NCBI GenBank assembly: GCA_023419605.1
Contig: JAEZXR010000121.1
Location: 62,001 to 126,000 of the forward strand
Direction: 5' to 3'
Source: Bacillota bacterium
Lineage (GTDB): Bacteria > Bacillota > Clostridia > Acetivibrionales > JAEZXR01
DNA length: 64,000 bases
How positions within the stretch are numbered: position 1 is the first letter of the stretch; each line of letters begins with the position of its first letter. Positions 9,726-18,683 of the stretch are shown piece by piece. The notes under the pieces are model-generated. The model did no database searches, was not told where the DNA came from, and worked only from the letters and a program-made list of their open reading frames with translations. The position numbers and the translations under genes were made by a program.

Positions 9726-9822
9726 TACAGCCTCCAACATAAATTATATAGCTCCTACATTGACAAAGGAGTTGTGACCGGTATTTCATGCTTTTAGTGC
9801 AGACATTCCGTCCGGATTATTC

Positions 9823-10818
9823 TCAGTACTTCCTATGCACAATCTCTTTTGCCGCTGTTTCTTCCGGAAAAACCGATTCCTGCATGATTATTTTTTTCTG
9901 TATAACACCATCGGTGGCAAGAGCCTTGACCGCCTTCATAAGCTCGGGCCCCAGAAGGGGATTGCACTCCACGGTGCAATTGACCTTTCCCTGGATCATT
10001 GCTTCGAAAATGTCTTTTATTCCATCGATGGAAACAATTAAAATATCCTTGCCTGGCTTTAATCCGGCCTCTTCGATTGCTTTGACAGCGCCCAGCACCA
10101 TATCGTCATTATGGGAGTAAACCACATGGATCTTTCTATTTTCTGTTTTCAAAATGGATTCCATGACCTCATAGCCTTTGGAACGCATAAAATCTCCTGA
10201 TTCGGAACGGATGATCTTTATATTCGAATGCCCCTGGATTATTTCTTCAAATCCAGCCTTTCTATCAATGGCAGGAGCTGAACCGACAGTTCCCTGGAGC
10301 TCCACGACATTGATCTCTCCGCGTTCCTCTTTCGTTTTCTCCAATAGCCAGCGGCCCGCTCTTCTTCCTTCCTCCCTAAAATCAGAGCCAATCAGCGCTT
10401 CGTAGAGGGATTCATCTTTTTCATCAATGGTTCGATCCGTCAATATCACAGGTATACCTGCATCCTTCGCCTCTTTAAGCACCATTTCCCAACCGGTCTC
10501 CACAATAGGAGAGAAGGCGATTACGTCCACTCTGTGGGCAATGAAGGATCTTATGGCATTGATCTGCTTTTCCGGCTTCTGCTGTGCATCGATAAACATC
10601 AGTTGTATCCCTGCTTCATCGGCCGCCGCCTTGATGGATGCCGAATTTGCCTTTCTCCAATCGCTTTCCGCTCCGACTTGAGCAAATCCTAAAACAATTT
10701 TCCTTTTTAATTCTCCCTCTTCCCGTGACTCGTTCCTTGACAGATTCCCCTGATTTTGAAAGCAGGCGGTCAGCAGGCAGGTCATTGCTACTACTAAAGC
10801 TGCTACTCTTTTTCTCAA
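9823..10818 (-). CDS. YtfQ-like sugar-binding lipoprotein, probable sensor subunit
   Basis: 331-residue type-1 periplasmic-binding protein with a lipobox (CLLTAC). It shares long stretches with the YtfQ-like protein of the neighbouring importer (VLGFAQVGAESDWRKANS, DAQQKPEKQINAIRSFIA, SPIVETGWEMVLKEAKDAG), so the two are clear paralogues with similar ligands. Unlike ytfQ it has no transporter genes attached; it is first in an operon with the kinase and regulator. The natural inference is a sensor that presents ligand to the kinase, a known arrangement in Firmicutes. The start is TTG with AGGAGGAAAGAGC upstream. Confidence 0.82.
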   Translation of the reverse strand: MRKRVAALVVAMTCLLTACFQNQGNLSRNESREEGELKRKIVLGFAQVGAESDWRKANSASIKAAADEAGIQLMFIDAQQKPEKQINAIRSFIAHRVDVIAFSPIVETGWEMVLKEAKDAGIPVILTDRTIDEKDESLYEALIGSDFREEGRRAGRWLLEKTKEERGEINVVELQGTVGSAPAIDRKAGFEEIIQGHSNIKIIRSESGDFMRSKGYEVMESILKTENRKIHVVYSHNDDMVLGAVKAIEEAGLKPGKDILIVSIDGIKDIFEAMIQGKVNCTVECNPLLGPELMKAVKALATDGVIQKKIIMQESVFPEETAAKEIVHRKY

Positions 10819-11317
10819 GCTCTTTCCTCCTATATTTGCAGACCCTTACTGTGGCTCTGTCGCGCAGCAATGGTTCCCTCTCCCTACTACGGGAGTTCAT
10901 GGGGCGTATTGGGGTCAAATCCCTCCGCTTTTTACTCCAACGTGCCCTTTTATCTCGTCACAGTCAGGTCGCGATGGCAGCTAAATTTTATTTTATATGG
11001 GAATATATAGATAATTATAATCCTGGCAATGGATTATATCAATTGATTTACTTTAGGAAAAAGTAGAATAATTTTTTCTGATGAACACATAATTTTACGT
11101 TCCCGTGCCCTCTTCCACCCCAGTTATATACCCCAGGTTTTCCATATGCCTGGCCTGTACAATTTTAGATGGAACTTAGCTGATTCGGCGTTTGCCAGTC
11201 TTACCGTATATAGAAATGCTGCATAGTCTTTTAGCAATGATTTAATGTTTTCTTAAAACGGTAATAACAATACTCTGTCATACTGATGATGGAAATTATA
11301 AAGTAAAGGAGACCACC
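10819..11317. other. intergenic region between divergent units
   Basis: 499 bases with no convincing gene. It holds the promoter of the sensor operon (11014-11042) and a short segment near 11168-11215 that is similar to one at 59641-59735. I found no clear promoter for the rightward gene. Confidence 0.5.
11014..11042 (-). promoter_or_regulatory. sigma-A-type promoter of the sensor-kinase-regulator operon
   Basis: TTGATA, 17 bases, TATAAT on the minus strand, about 200 bases before the TTG start of the binding-protein gene. Confidence 0.65.
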
Positions 11318-12157
11318 ATGTATTTGTACGATTACCATTTGCATTCACTCAACTCCAGCGATGGCAAAAGCTCCGTTTATGAAATGTGCATTGGCGCCAT
11401 TGCTTCGGGCATGAAAGAGATTGCAGTAACGGATCACTTTGAGCCTTCTTTAGGAAATGAAAAGTATCCTTATTATAAACCCGGAGACTACTTCTTAGAC
11501 ATACTGAAGGCAGGCTTTATCTTTAACAAGGATATTAAAATCAAATGCGGTGTAGAGCTTGGCCAGCCTCACCTCTATCCCGAACACTCCGAAAAGCTGG
11601 TTGAATCCTACCCCTATGATTATGTACTTGCTTCAGTACACAAAATGAAGGATAACAGGGATTTTGGAGACATTGCCTACAGCCGGGAAAATGTGTCTTC
11701 CTATTGTCTAAAGTATCTTGACGAGCTTGCATTATTAGCTCAATGGAATAAATTTGACTGTATAGGGCACCTGGATCTGGTCAAGCGATACGCATCAAAC
11801 TATGATACCAACGCACGCTTTATGGATTACAAGGAAAAGCTTGCGGAAGTCCTCAGAACCCTCATCAGGAATGGCAAAGGTATAGAAGTGAATACCTCCG
11901 GATTGAGGCAATCTGCCGGCGAATGCTTGCCGGACTTTGATATCATGAGCTTTTACAGGGAGCTCGGAGGAGAAATCATCACTGTAGGTTCCGATGCCCA
12001 TACAGCGGGTGATGTAGGGAAAGGCGTCAAAGAATCCATTGAAATGATTAAATCCGCCGGTTTCGAATTTATGACCCTCTATACCCAGCGGCAACCCTTT
12101 ATGATAAAAATAGCAGATAGACCCTCCAGCTACCGATTTAGCAGAAAACTTGCCTGA
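11318..12157 (+). CDS. hisJ: PHP-domain phosphatase, HisJ-like histidinol-phosphatase
   Basis: 279-residue PHP-fold metal-dependent phosphoesterase. Metal-binding motifs are visible: DYHLHSLNSSDG at the N-terminus, VTDHFE near residue 40, GVELGQ, LASVHKM, GHLDLVKRYA and the late GSDAHTAGDVG. Length and motif spacing fit the HisJ/HisK family that hydrolyses L-histidinol phosphate. No other histidine genes are nearby, so another phosphate ester substrate is possible. The start has AAAGGAGACCACC upstream, and a terminator follows the stop closely, so it is probably monocistronic. Confidence 0.75.
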   Translation: MYLYDYHLHSLNSSDGKSSVYEMCIGAIASGMKEIAVTDHFEPSLGNEKYPYYKPGDYFLDILKAGFIFNKDIKIKCGVELGQPHLYPEHSEKLVESYPYDYVLASVHKMKDNRDFGDIAYSRENVSSYCLKYLDELALLAQWNKFDCIGHLDLVKRYASNYDTNARFMDYKEKLAEVLRTLIRNGKGIEVNTSGLRQSAGECLPDFDIMSFYRELGGEIITVGSDAHTAGDVGKGVKESIEMIKSAGFEFMTLYTQRQPFMIKIADRPSSYRFSRKLA

Positions 12158-12162
12158 AATTA

Positions 12163-12187
12163 CTGGGAAAAACCCAGCTTTTTTTAT
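12163..12187 (+). terminator. intrinsic terminator after hisJ
   Basis: Stem CTGGG-AAAAA-CCCAG followed by CTTTTTTTTAT, six bases after the stop codon. Confidence 0.75.
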
Positions 12188-12189
12188 AA

Positions 12190-12330
12190 CAACGGAAGAA
12201 ATTGCGGAGCAATTTCAACACACCGTTTCAACGAGGCGGGAGATATGCTCGCCGCCTATAAAGTTAATCGGTACCCGCCATCTATAGAGGTGGGGCGGGG
12301 GCCCATCTTATGCCTCGTTATAATCTCCTC
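12190..12330 (+). ncRNA. structured intergenic element, candidate RNA or repeat
   Basis: Two adjacent structures. First, arms AACGG/CCGTT enclose a perfect hairpin GAAATTGC-GGA-GCAATTTC (12192-12228). Second, AACGAGGC (12231-12238) pairs with GCCTCGTT (12312-12319) around an inner CCCGCC/GGCGGG stem. It contains no open frame and lies upstream of the PIN-PhoH gene. It may be a leader RNA, a small RNA or a dispersed repeat; strand is a guess. Confidence 0.45.
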
Positions 12331-12437
12331 TTTTAATATATTTTTCATTAAATTTACTTTCTATTAATTTTATTTTATTATCCTATGATTATAGTAAGGA
12401 TATAGTTGTTTTTATCAAATACGAATAAACGGGAGCG

Positions 12438-13835
12438 ATGTTATTGAAGAAATCGAAGAAATCAAAGAAGACCTTTGTTCTGGATACCAACGTTTTGCTT
12501 CATACGCCTTACGCACTTTACTCTTTTGATGATAACAATATCGTCATACCGGAAGTGGTATTGGAAGAACTCGACAAGTTCAAAAAGGACAATACCGAGC
12601 TTGGTGCAAATGCAAGGCATGTAGCGAGACTGATTGACGGACTGAGGGAAAAAGGAAATCTCAACAAAGGAATCTCGCTGGATAACGGAGGTACACTCCG
12701 CATTGAAATGAATTTCCATGAAGTGAAGCTTCCCGACAGTTGGACCGGCAGCGCCAATGACAACAGGATATTAAAGGTCTGCAAAGGGCTCGCTGAAAAT
12801 GGAGAACAAGTATTTTTAATTACGAAAGATGTCTTTGAAAGAATTAAGGCTGATATCTTAGGAATAACTGCACAGGATTTTTTTGCCGAGCAGGTACCTG
12901 TTTACGATGAACAGTATAAAGGCCGGCAGCACGTCTATGTAACCGAGCAAAAACTGGACGAGTTTTACAGCAAATCAACACTCCTGCCGGAAGATTTGCT
13001 TCATTTCCCCCATCCCTCCGGCAAAAGTGAAAGTGTTGAGCTTATAACAAACCAATTCCTGATACTGCACTCTTGCAGTAACGAAAAACATACGGCCCTG
13101 GGCCGCTTTGACGGCAAGGAAATCGTCCCCCTCCATTTCATCCATGAACATCCTTTTAGTGTTACACCACGGAATGCCGGTCAGAAATTCATACAGGAAG
13201 CATTAATGATGGATGCTGAAAAGGCCCCCCTTGTTATCATTAAGGGTTCTGCCGGAACTGCAAAGACCTTCTATTCACTCGCTGTAGGTCTCCATAAAAT
13301 GATAATGGAGCACGCATTGTACAGGAAGATACTCGTATGCCGTCCAAACGTAAAATTTGATGAGGATATCGGTTTCCTGCCCGGAACCGAGCAGGAAAAG
13401 ATCGCGCCTTTTCTACGGCCTGTCATAGACAATTTGGAGGTTTTGATTGATAACGATGAAAGCCAACGGTATAACAGTGAAAAAGAGTTAAAAGATAAAA
13501 TTGACGAGCTTTTTGACAGAAAGATCATTAACACCGAGGCCATCGCCTTTATAAGAGGCCGGTCCATTGTAAAGCAGTGGGTCATCATTGATGAAGCGCA
13601 GAACCTGACTCCGAAACAGGTAAAAGGGATTATAACCCGTGCAGGAAAAGGTACAAAGATCATTTTACTGGGAGACCCGGAACAGATCGACCATCCTTTT
13701 CTGGATATAAGGACCAATGGCTTGAGCTATGCAACGGAAAAAATGAAAGGAAGCCCTCTCTGCTTTCAGATTACACTTACCGATGAGGAATGTGAACGCT
13801 CCGACTTGGCCTATGAGGCTGCAAAGCGGATGTAG
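12438..13835 (+). CDS. PIN-domain PhoH-family ATPase
   Basis: 465-residue two-domain protein. Residues ~10-150 are a PIN nuclease domain (FVLDTNVLLHTPYAL, an EVVLEELDKFK acidic site, LITKDVFERIKAD). Residues ~240-465 are a PhoH ATPase with Walker A GSAGTAKT and Walker B VIIDEAQNLT. The fusion matches the YlaK/PhoH2 class, for which RNA-unwinding and RNase activity has been described. The start has GGGAGCG upstream. It is followed by a clear terminator and is probably transcribed alone, possibly under the influence of the structured element before it. Confidence 0.88.
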   Translation: MLLKKSKKSKKTFVLDTNVLLHTPYALYSFDDNNIVIPEVVLEELDKFKKDNTELGANARHVARLIDGLREKGNLNKGISLDNGGTLRIEMNFHEVKLPDSWTGSANDNRILKVCKGLAENGEQVFLITKDVFERIKADILGITAQDFFAEQVPVYDEQYKGRQHVYVTEQKLDEFYSKSTLLPEDLLHFPHPSGKSESVELITNQFLILHSCSNEKHTALGRFDGKEIVPLHFIHEHPFSVTPRNAGQKFIQEALMMDAEKAPLVIIKGSAGTAKTFYSLAVGLHKMIMEHALYRKILVCRPNVKFDEDIGFLPGTEQEKIAPFLRPVIDNLEVLIDNDESQRYNSEKELKDKIDELFDRKIINTEAIAFIRGRSIVKQWVIIDEAQNLTPKQVKGIITRAGKGTKIILLGDPEQIDHPFLDIRTNGLSYATEKMKGSPLCFQITLTDEECERSDLAYEAAKRM

Positions 13836-13844
13836 CAAGGATGG

Positions 13845-13873
13845 AAAAAGCACTCCGTCAAGAGTGCTTTTTA
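13845..13873 (+). terminator. intrinsic terminator after PhoH-family gene
   Basis: Perfect stem AAAAAGCACTC / GAGTGCTTTTT with loop CGTCAA, 10 bases after the stop. It is symmetrical enough to serve the convergent gene as well. Confidence 0.85.
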
Positions 13874-13890
13874 TTCTGCTTATGTATACC

Positions 13891-15525
13891 TTATCCGATT
13901 AAACCTACTTTTCTTAAATCCTTAATGTTCAAGTAGATAATATGCGTCTTTGGCTTCTGAATAACCTTTAACTTTACCAAATCTTCCACATAGAAATAAT
14001 CAATGCTGTCTTCTCTCTTCACACGAAGGCCATTTAATACTCTCTCTTCCCGATTGTCGCTGTTGCCCCAATCTTCTGGAAATTTCACTGTAAGTAGCCT
14101 TTTAACTTCTTTGAACATTCCTTCATAGGGGCCACAGAATACAGCCTCATAGATGGAATCTCCTCCCCCAAAAACGAACTGCACTCCTGTCTCTTCTTTA
14201 AGGTCCTTTTCATCTATCCATTTCCCGTTAATCCCCTCTGAACCAACCGGATACTTTTTTACGCCAACACCGTTCACTTTAACTTCTCCATTGGCATCTG
14301 GCAGCCATTCTGCCGGCAACTCCAACCGTAATAGTTCTTTCTGTTTCGATTTGGGTGCAACGGTCTTAAAGATCAAAGTATCGTTTTCCTGCACAATGTC
14401 AAATTCATAGATTTTGCTCAAGAAGTCTGTATTAATCCACCCGCTTGACAATCTTGGCGGTAAATCTTTCCGCTTTTCAGTTAGTGCTTTCATTAGTTCC
14501 ATATCCTGTGAATCATGATATTCACCAATTACATTCCCCTCTTTATCACGGGCTATAAATTCTGAAGGTTCTTCACTAATTATAACAGGGGATCCTTTTG
14601 AAACGCCTGTACCCGGCATCAAGGTTACATTGTTTTTAGGCGGGTTTATTTTCCTAAAATACCTGTCTACCAGCATTGCAGCATCATTAGAATAAGCATA
14701 CCCTTGCAGCCAGTCCGAAAAAGTATTACCGAATGTTTTGTCAAACCAATCAAAGGATAATGTATCGTTGCTAATCCCTAAGTGGGTTCTGAACCAGGAT
14801 GTATCACTAAAAAGAGCATAAAGGTCCTTTCTCTTGTTCTGATAGGATGCTCCGTTATATTGCCAAGTGATTATTTCATTCAGGTCCTCTTCTTTTAACT
14901 CCTTGATCTTAACCACATAGGAGCTTTCATTCCCTTGATAATAAACCTCAAATTCATCCTCGTTAGGATAACCTCTTAGCCTCTTATAGCCTTCAAATTC
15001 ACCTGTACCATCAACTACATAAAGTGCACTTGAACTCGCTTTTTTCTCTGTACTTCCCATAATGATGTCGTTTTCATAAGCTACAGGTTTTTCCTTTCCC
15101 GTGCTTATGGTGATTTTTTGTGTAGCATCCTCCCAATGAACAGTGCAGCCTGCTGCTTCAGAAACAAATCGTAATGGCACCATGGTGCTGCCGTTTATAA
15201 TTTTTGCAGGAACGGAAATCTTCTTTTCCGAATTGTTTATGTATGCGGTATCACTTCCTACCGTAATCTTGACGGTCACGCCGCTTCCCGTTCCCGTAAC
15301 AGTTTCCGTCGCTCCATCCCACGAAACGGTCATTCCCAGCTTTTCAAAAATGATACGCATGGGGACCAGCGTTGTACCATTTTCGATGATAGGCTCCGTG
15401 GGAGGTTCAACGAGAGAACCATCCAGGTAGATTTTGATCGACTCCGCTTCGGCAAATACAAATAAATTGGGCTGCATACAAAACATCATTAAACACAAAA
15501 AAGCTATTACCAATTTTCTTTTCAA
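13891..15525 (-). CDS. exported protein with copper-amine-oxidase-type stalk domain
   Basis: 544 residues with a signal peptide (KLVIAFLCLMMFCMQPNLFVFAEA). Residues ~28-140 carry the copper amine oxidase N-terminal stalk domain, with the repeated signature NGTTLVPMRIIFEKLGMTVSW and NGSTMVPLRFVSEAAG. The rest (~160-544) matches nothing I recognise; it is charged and rich in aromatic residues, without membrane segments. The stalk domain typically places such proteins at the Firmicute cell surface; a catalytic role is not supported. The start is TTG with GGAGGAGTGTTAAT upstream. Confidence 0.75.
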   Translation of the reverse strand: MKRKLVIAFLCLMMFCMQPNLFVFAEAESIKIYLDGSLVEPPTEPIIENGTTLVPMRIIFEKLGMTVSWDGATETVTGTGSGVTVKITVGSDTAYINNSEKKISVPAKIINGSTMVPLRFVSEAAGCTVHWEDATQKITISTGKEKPVAYENDIIMGSTEKKASSSALYVVDGTGEFEGYKRLRGYPNEDEFEVYYQGNESSYVVKIKELKEEDLNEIITWQYNGASYQNKRKDLYALFSDTSWFRTHLGISNDTLSFDWFDKTFGNTFSDWLQGYAYSNDAAMLVDRYFRKINPPKNNVTLMPGTGVSKGSPVIISEEPSEFIARDKEGNVIGEYHDSQDMELMKALTEKRKDLPPRLSSGWINTDFLSKIYEFDIVQENDTLIFKTVAPKSKQKELLRLELPAEWLPDANGEVKVNGVGVKKYPVGSEGINGKWIDEKDLKEETGVQFVFGGGDSIYEAVFCGPYEGMFKEVKRLLTVKFPEDWGNSDNREERVLNGLRVKREDSIDYFYVEDLVKLKVIQKPKTHIIYLNIKDLRKVGLIG

Positions 15526-15562
15526 ATTAACACTCCTCCTATATTCTATAAAATCATTACTA

Positions 15563-15571
15563 ATTATACCA
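15563..15571 (-). promoter_or_regulatory. extended -10 promoter of the stalk-domain gene
   Basis: TGG-TATAAT on the minus strand, about 40 bases before the start codon. The -35 region is poor, which fits an extended -10 promoter. Confidence 0.4.
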
Positions 15572-15700
15572 TAATTTTACGCAATAGGAATTTATTCTAC
15601 TTATCAATATATAAATTTTTTAGCAAATTGGCACGCTCACCTCCTTAGATGAGATTGCTGCGGCAATCCCCCTTACTGGAACTTGCTTCTTGATTATCGG

Positions 15701-15756
15701 GCACAATAATAAAAAACTACCATTTCAAAACATCTGGTAGTTTTTTATTATTGTGC
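15701..15756 (-). terminator. intrinsic terminator after thrS
   Basis: Perfect 22-bp inverted repeat (15701-15722 with 15735-15756) whose arms end in TAGTTTTTTATTATTG on the minus strand, 45 bases beyond the thrS stop. I see nothing else in 15572-15700. Confidence 0.85.
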
Positions 15757-15801
15757 AGCTGCACTGCATATACTGCGGGTTTAATGGGTCCCTCTTTACT
15801 T

Positions 15802-17742
15802 CTACTTTGCTTTTGTTTCGATTTCATTTAGCAATTTACCCATGAACTCGTCGATGGATATTGTCCCAAGATCTCCTTCTTTTCTCGACCGGACTGCAAC
15901 TGCCCTGTTTTCCATTTCCTTGTCGCCAATGACAATCATGTAAGGTATCTTCTCCATTTGCGCTTCCCTGATCTTATACCCAATCTTTTCATTTCTTAGA
16001 TCCGCTTCGACTCTTACATTCTTATTCTGCAGCAGCTTTTGAAGCTCCAGGGCATACGCATGATGCTTGTCGACCAATGGCAATATCTTTACCTGTACCG
16101 GTGACAGCCAGGTCGGGAATGCACCTGCATACTTTTCAATCAGCAGCGCAAGGGTTCTTTCATAACAGCCGATGGAAGTTCTATGGATTACATAGGGATA
16201 CTTTTTCTGTCCATCACTGTCGATATACTGCATGCCGAATTTTTCCGCCAGCTGGAAGTCGATTTGTACGGTGATTAATGTATCTTCCTTGCCATGTACA
16301 TTTCTTATTTGTATATCCAGTTTTGGACCGTAAAAGGCTGCTTCTCCTTCTTCCTCTTTATAGTTTATACCCAGGTGGTCCAGTATCTGCCTCATTCGAT
16401 TCTGTACTTCTTCCCACTGCTCTTCCGTTCCGATGTACTTTTCCTTATTGTTGGGATCCCATTTGGAAAAACGGTAGGAAACATCATCATCCAAGCCCAC
16501 AGCTTTCAGCATGTAGTTTGCAAGATCAACACAACCGGCAAATTCCTGCTCCAGCTGGTCCGGGGTACATGCTATGTGACCTTCGGAAATTGTAAACTGC
16601 CGTACCCGGATTAAGCCATGCATTTCACCGGAAGATTCATTCCTAAATAACGTTGACGTTTCATTAAACCGCATCGGTAATTCTCTATAGCTTCTAAGCC
16701 GTGCCAGGTATACCTGGAATTGAAAAGGACAGGTCATGGGCCGCAGTGCAAAGACCTCTGCATTGTCATCCTTTTCGTCCCCCATAACAAACATGCCTTC
16801 ACGGTAGTGGTCCCAGTGTCCGGATATCTTATACAGGTCGCTTTTTGCCATGAAGGGCGTCTTGGTCAGCATATACCCGCGGCGCTCTTCTTCATCCTCT
16901 ACAAAACGCTGTAAGATTTGAATCACTTTTGCGCCTTTAGGCATGAGGATCGGCAAGCCCTGACCGATATAATCAACCGTGGTAAACAACTCCAATTCTC
17001 GTCCGAGCTTGTTATGGTCCCTCTTCTTCGCCTCCTCAACCCTTGCAAGATATTCATCCAACTCACTCTTTTTGGGAAAGGAAGTTCCGTATATTCTCTG
17101 CAGCATTTTATTCTTTTCACTTCCACGCCAGTAGGCGCCCGCAGTCTGCGTGAGCTTGAAGGCTTTTACCTTTCCGGTGGAAAGCAGATGGGGGCCTGCA
17201 CAGAGGTCTACGAATTCTCCCTGTTTGTAGAAGGAAATTTCAGCTTCTTCCGGTAAGTCACGAATCAGCTCCACCTTGTAAGGTTCGTTCCTTTCCCCCA
17301 TAAACTTGATGGCTTCTTCCCTTGAAAGCGTGTACCGCTCTATGGGCAGATCCTCTTTTACTATTTTCTCCATTTCCTTTTCGATCTTTTGAATGTCCTC
17401 CGAAGAGAAAGTCTTGTCACTGTCAAAATCATAGTAAAAACCATTCTCAATGGAAGGTCCTATGCCCAGCTTAACCTCCGGATAAAGCCTTTTGACCGCC
17501 TGTGCCATGATATGGGAAGTCGTGTGTCTGTACGCCAGCCTCCCCCCTTCACTGTCAAAAGTCAAAAGATTCAATTTGCAATCCTTTTCCAGCTTGAAGC
17601 TTAAATCCTTAACAATACCGTCAACCTCTCCTGCCAGGGCAACCCTTGCCAGCCCTGCGCTTATGCTTTCGGCAACTTCCTTTATAGAAATTCCTTCGTT
17701 ATATTCCTTGGAACTTCCATCTTTTAATGTGATTGTGATCAT
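15802..17742 (-). CDS. thrS: threonyl-tRNA synthetase
   Basis: 646 residues, normal length. It charges tRNA-Thr in the cytosol. An N-terminal TGS domain (1-60) is followed by the editing domain with HTTSH and CAGPH, and the class II catalytic core with motif 2 FRNESSGEMHG and motif 3 near HRTSIGCYERTLALLIEKY. Zinc ligands are visible in PMTCPF, the His of MHGLIR and YVIHRTS. The C-terminal ~100 residues are the anticodon-binding domain. The start has AGGAGGGAATCATAATT upstream. A complete T-box leader precedes the gene, so expression should rise when tRNA-Thr is uncharged. Confidence 0.97.
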   Translation of the reverse strand: MITITLKDGSSKEYNEGISIKEVAESISAGLARVALAGEVDGIVKDLSFKLEKDCKLNLLTFDSEGGRLAYRHTTSHIMAQAVKRLYPEVKLGIGPSIENGFYYDFDSDKTFSSEDIQKIEKEMEKIVKEDLPIERYTLSREEAIKFMGERNEPYKVELIRDLPEEAEISFYKQGEFVDLCAGPHLLSTGKVKAFKLTQTAGAYWRGSEKNKMLQRIYGTSFPKKSELDEYLARVEEAKKRDHNKLGRELELFTTVDYIGQGLPILMPKGAKVIQILQRFVEDEEERRGYMLTKTPFMAKSDLYKISGHWDHYREGMFVMGDEKDDNAEVFALRPMTCPFQFQVYLARLRSYRELPMRFNETSTLFRNESSGEMHGLIRVRQFTISEGHIACTPDQLEQEFAGCVDLANYMLKAVGLDDDVSYRFSKWDPNNKEKYIGTEEQWEEVQNRMRQILDHLGINYKEEEGEAAFYGPKLDIQIRNVHGKEDTLITVQIDFQLAEKFGMQYIDSDGQKKYPYVIHRTSIGCYERTLALLIEKYAGAFPTWLSPVQVKILPLVDKHHAYALELQKLLQNKNVRVEADLRNEKIGYKIREAQMEKIPYMIVIGDKEMENRAVAVRSRKEGDLGTISIDEFMGKLLNEIETKAK

Positions 17743-17868
17743 AATTATGATTCCCTCCTATATTTGCTTAGCTTTAATGCAGATAAAGATCAAATAGGAC
17801 GCAGCCGTTTCGTTTGCGCCTGTGCTTTCCGAATAAAAGAGCAAAAATGGCTATAGTTTCCTTACCAT

Positions 17869-18088
17869 TAAAAAAACTCCCGCCTCTTACATTACGTAAG
17901 GGACGAGAGCTTACTCCCGTGGTTCCACCCTATTTTAAACTCATTTTGATGATAACGGAATCACCGATCCGGCTCGGAGGTGGTCTTCAAATGTTCTCCT
18001 TTAAAAGCACTTTCAGCCTTTGGTGCTTTCTCTCTGAAAAGTCAAAGCATTTTACTCTTCTCGTCACAGCCAGTTTTAAAAATTGCTT
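17869..18088 (-). promoter_or_regulatory. T-box riboswitch, threonine-specific
   Basis: The minus strand carries the T-box sequence AGGGTGGAACCACGGGAG (17914-17931). After it comes a terminator (stem CTCTCGTCCCTTAC / GTAAGAGGCGGGAG, then seven T, 17869-17909). The T-box and the 5' arm of that terminator can pair as the alternative antiterminator. Upstream is a stem I region with the loop GAAG-ACC-ACC, where ACC (17982-17984) is a suitable threonine specifier codon. Its position before thrS confirms the assignment. Confidence 0.9.
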
Positions 18089-18090
18089 TA

Positions 18091-18119
18091 ATTATATCCC
18101 TGTGTGTTGACGTTGTCAA
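18091..18119 (-). promoter_or_regulatory. consensus sigma-A promoter of the T-box/thrS transcript
   Basis: TTGACA, 17 bases, TATAAT on the minus strand, a perfect consensus placed directly upstream of the T-box leader. Confidence 0.85.
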
Positions 18120-18401
18120 TAATCATTTATTCTTGAAAAATTCACCTTATAACGGAATGAGCCGCCTGACGTATCGGACCATGGCCCCATTATGACCTTT
18201 GTTTTTACCGCTGCGCCTTATTACATGGATTCCGGCACTTACTGCCAAAATCCGCAGAATTCTATATGAAAAATTGTAAAAATAGTAAAAATGTGCAAAA
18301 AAATCTTTAAAAAGTGAATTCAATGACAAATTTCAAAGGGATATACTGGAAATATCCGCAAGAATGGTATTGAAAAATTACTATAACGGAGGTGTTGGTT
18401 T

Positions 18402-18656
18402 ATGAGTACGTTCAATGAAAAAGTGGTGGCTGTTATCGCTGAAATTAAAGGAGACATGTCACTGGCAGGGAAAGTCGATGACAACACCAGACTTATCGAG
18501 GACCTGGGTCTGGACTCCATCCAAATCATCAATTTGATTATGGAAGCCGAAGAAAAGCTGGACATTGAAGTAGATATAAACAGTTTGGATTTTTCCCATT
18601 TAAAAACCTTACGAACCTTTTGTGATTTCTTGTCAAAGGATACGGTCTGTGGTTAG
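18402..18656 (+). CDS. stand-alone acyl/peptidyl carrier protein
   Basis: 84-residue carrier protein. The phosphopantetheine attachment site is Ser39 in DLGLDSIQIINLI, with helices typical of ACP/PCP folds around it. GGAGGTGTTGGTTT lies before the start. It is the first gene of the left biosynthetic arm, followed after 27 bases by the DUF362 gene. It could carry an acyl or aminoacyl starter for the NRPSs; it resembles neither the FabC-type DSLD motif nor a DltC closely enough to assign. No activating enzyme specific to it is obvious, apart from the nearby ATP-grasp protein. I see nothing definite in the 280 bases upstream. Confidence 0.88.
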   Translation: MSTFNEKVVAVIAEIKGDMSLAGKVDDNTRLIEDLGLDSIQIINLIMEAEEKLDIEVDINSLDFSHLKTLRTFCDFLSKDTVCG

Positions 18657-18683
18657 CATAACGGTAAAGGAAGCGGATTTGTT

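Noticed and set aside
15640..15665. TAAGGAGGTGAGC-type stretch resembling an anti-SD/16S 3' end
   Set aside because: The surrounding bases do not continue into 16S rRNA; it is just a strong SD-like sequence before a six-codon frame.
17814..18110. 98-codon plus-strand frame
   Set aside because: It lies entirely over the T-box leader and has no ribosome-binding site.
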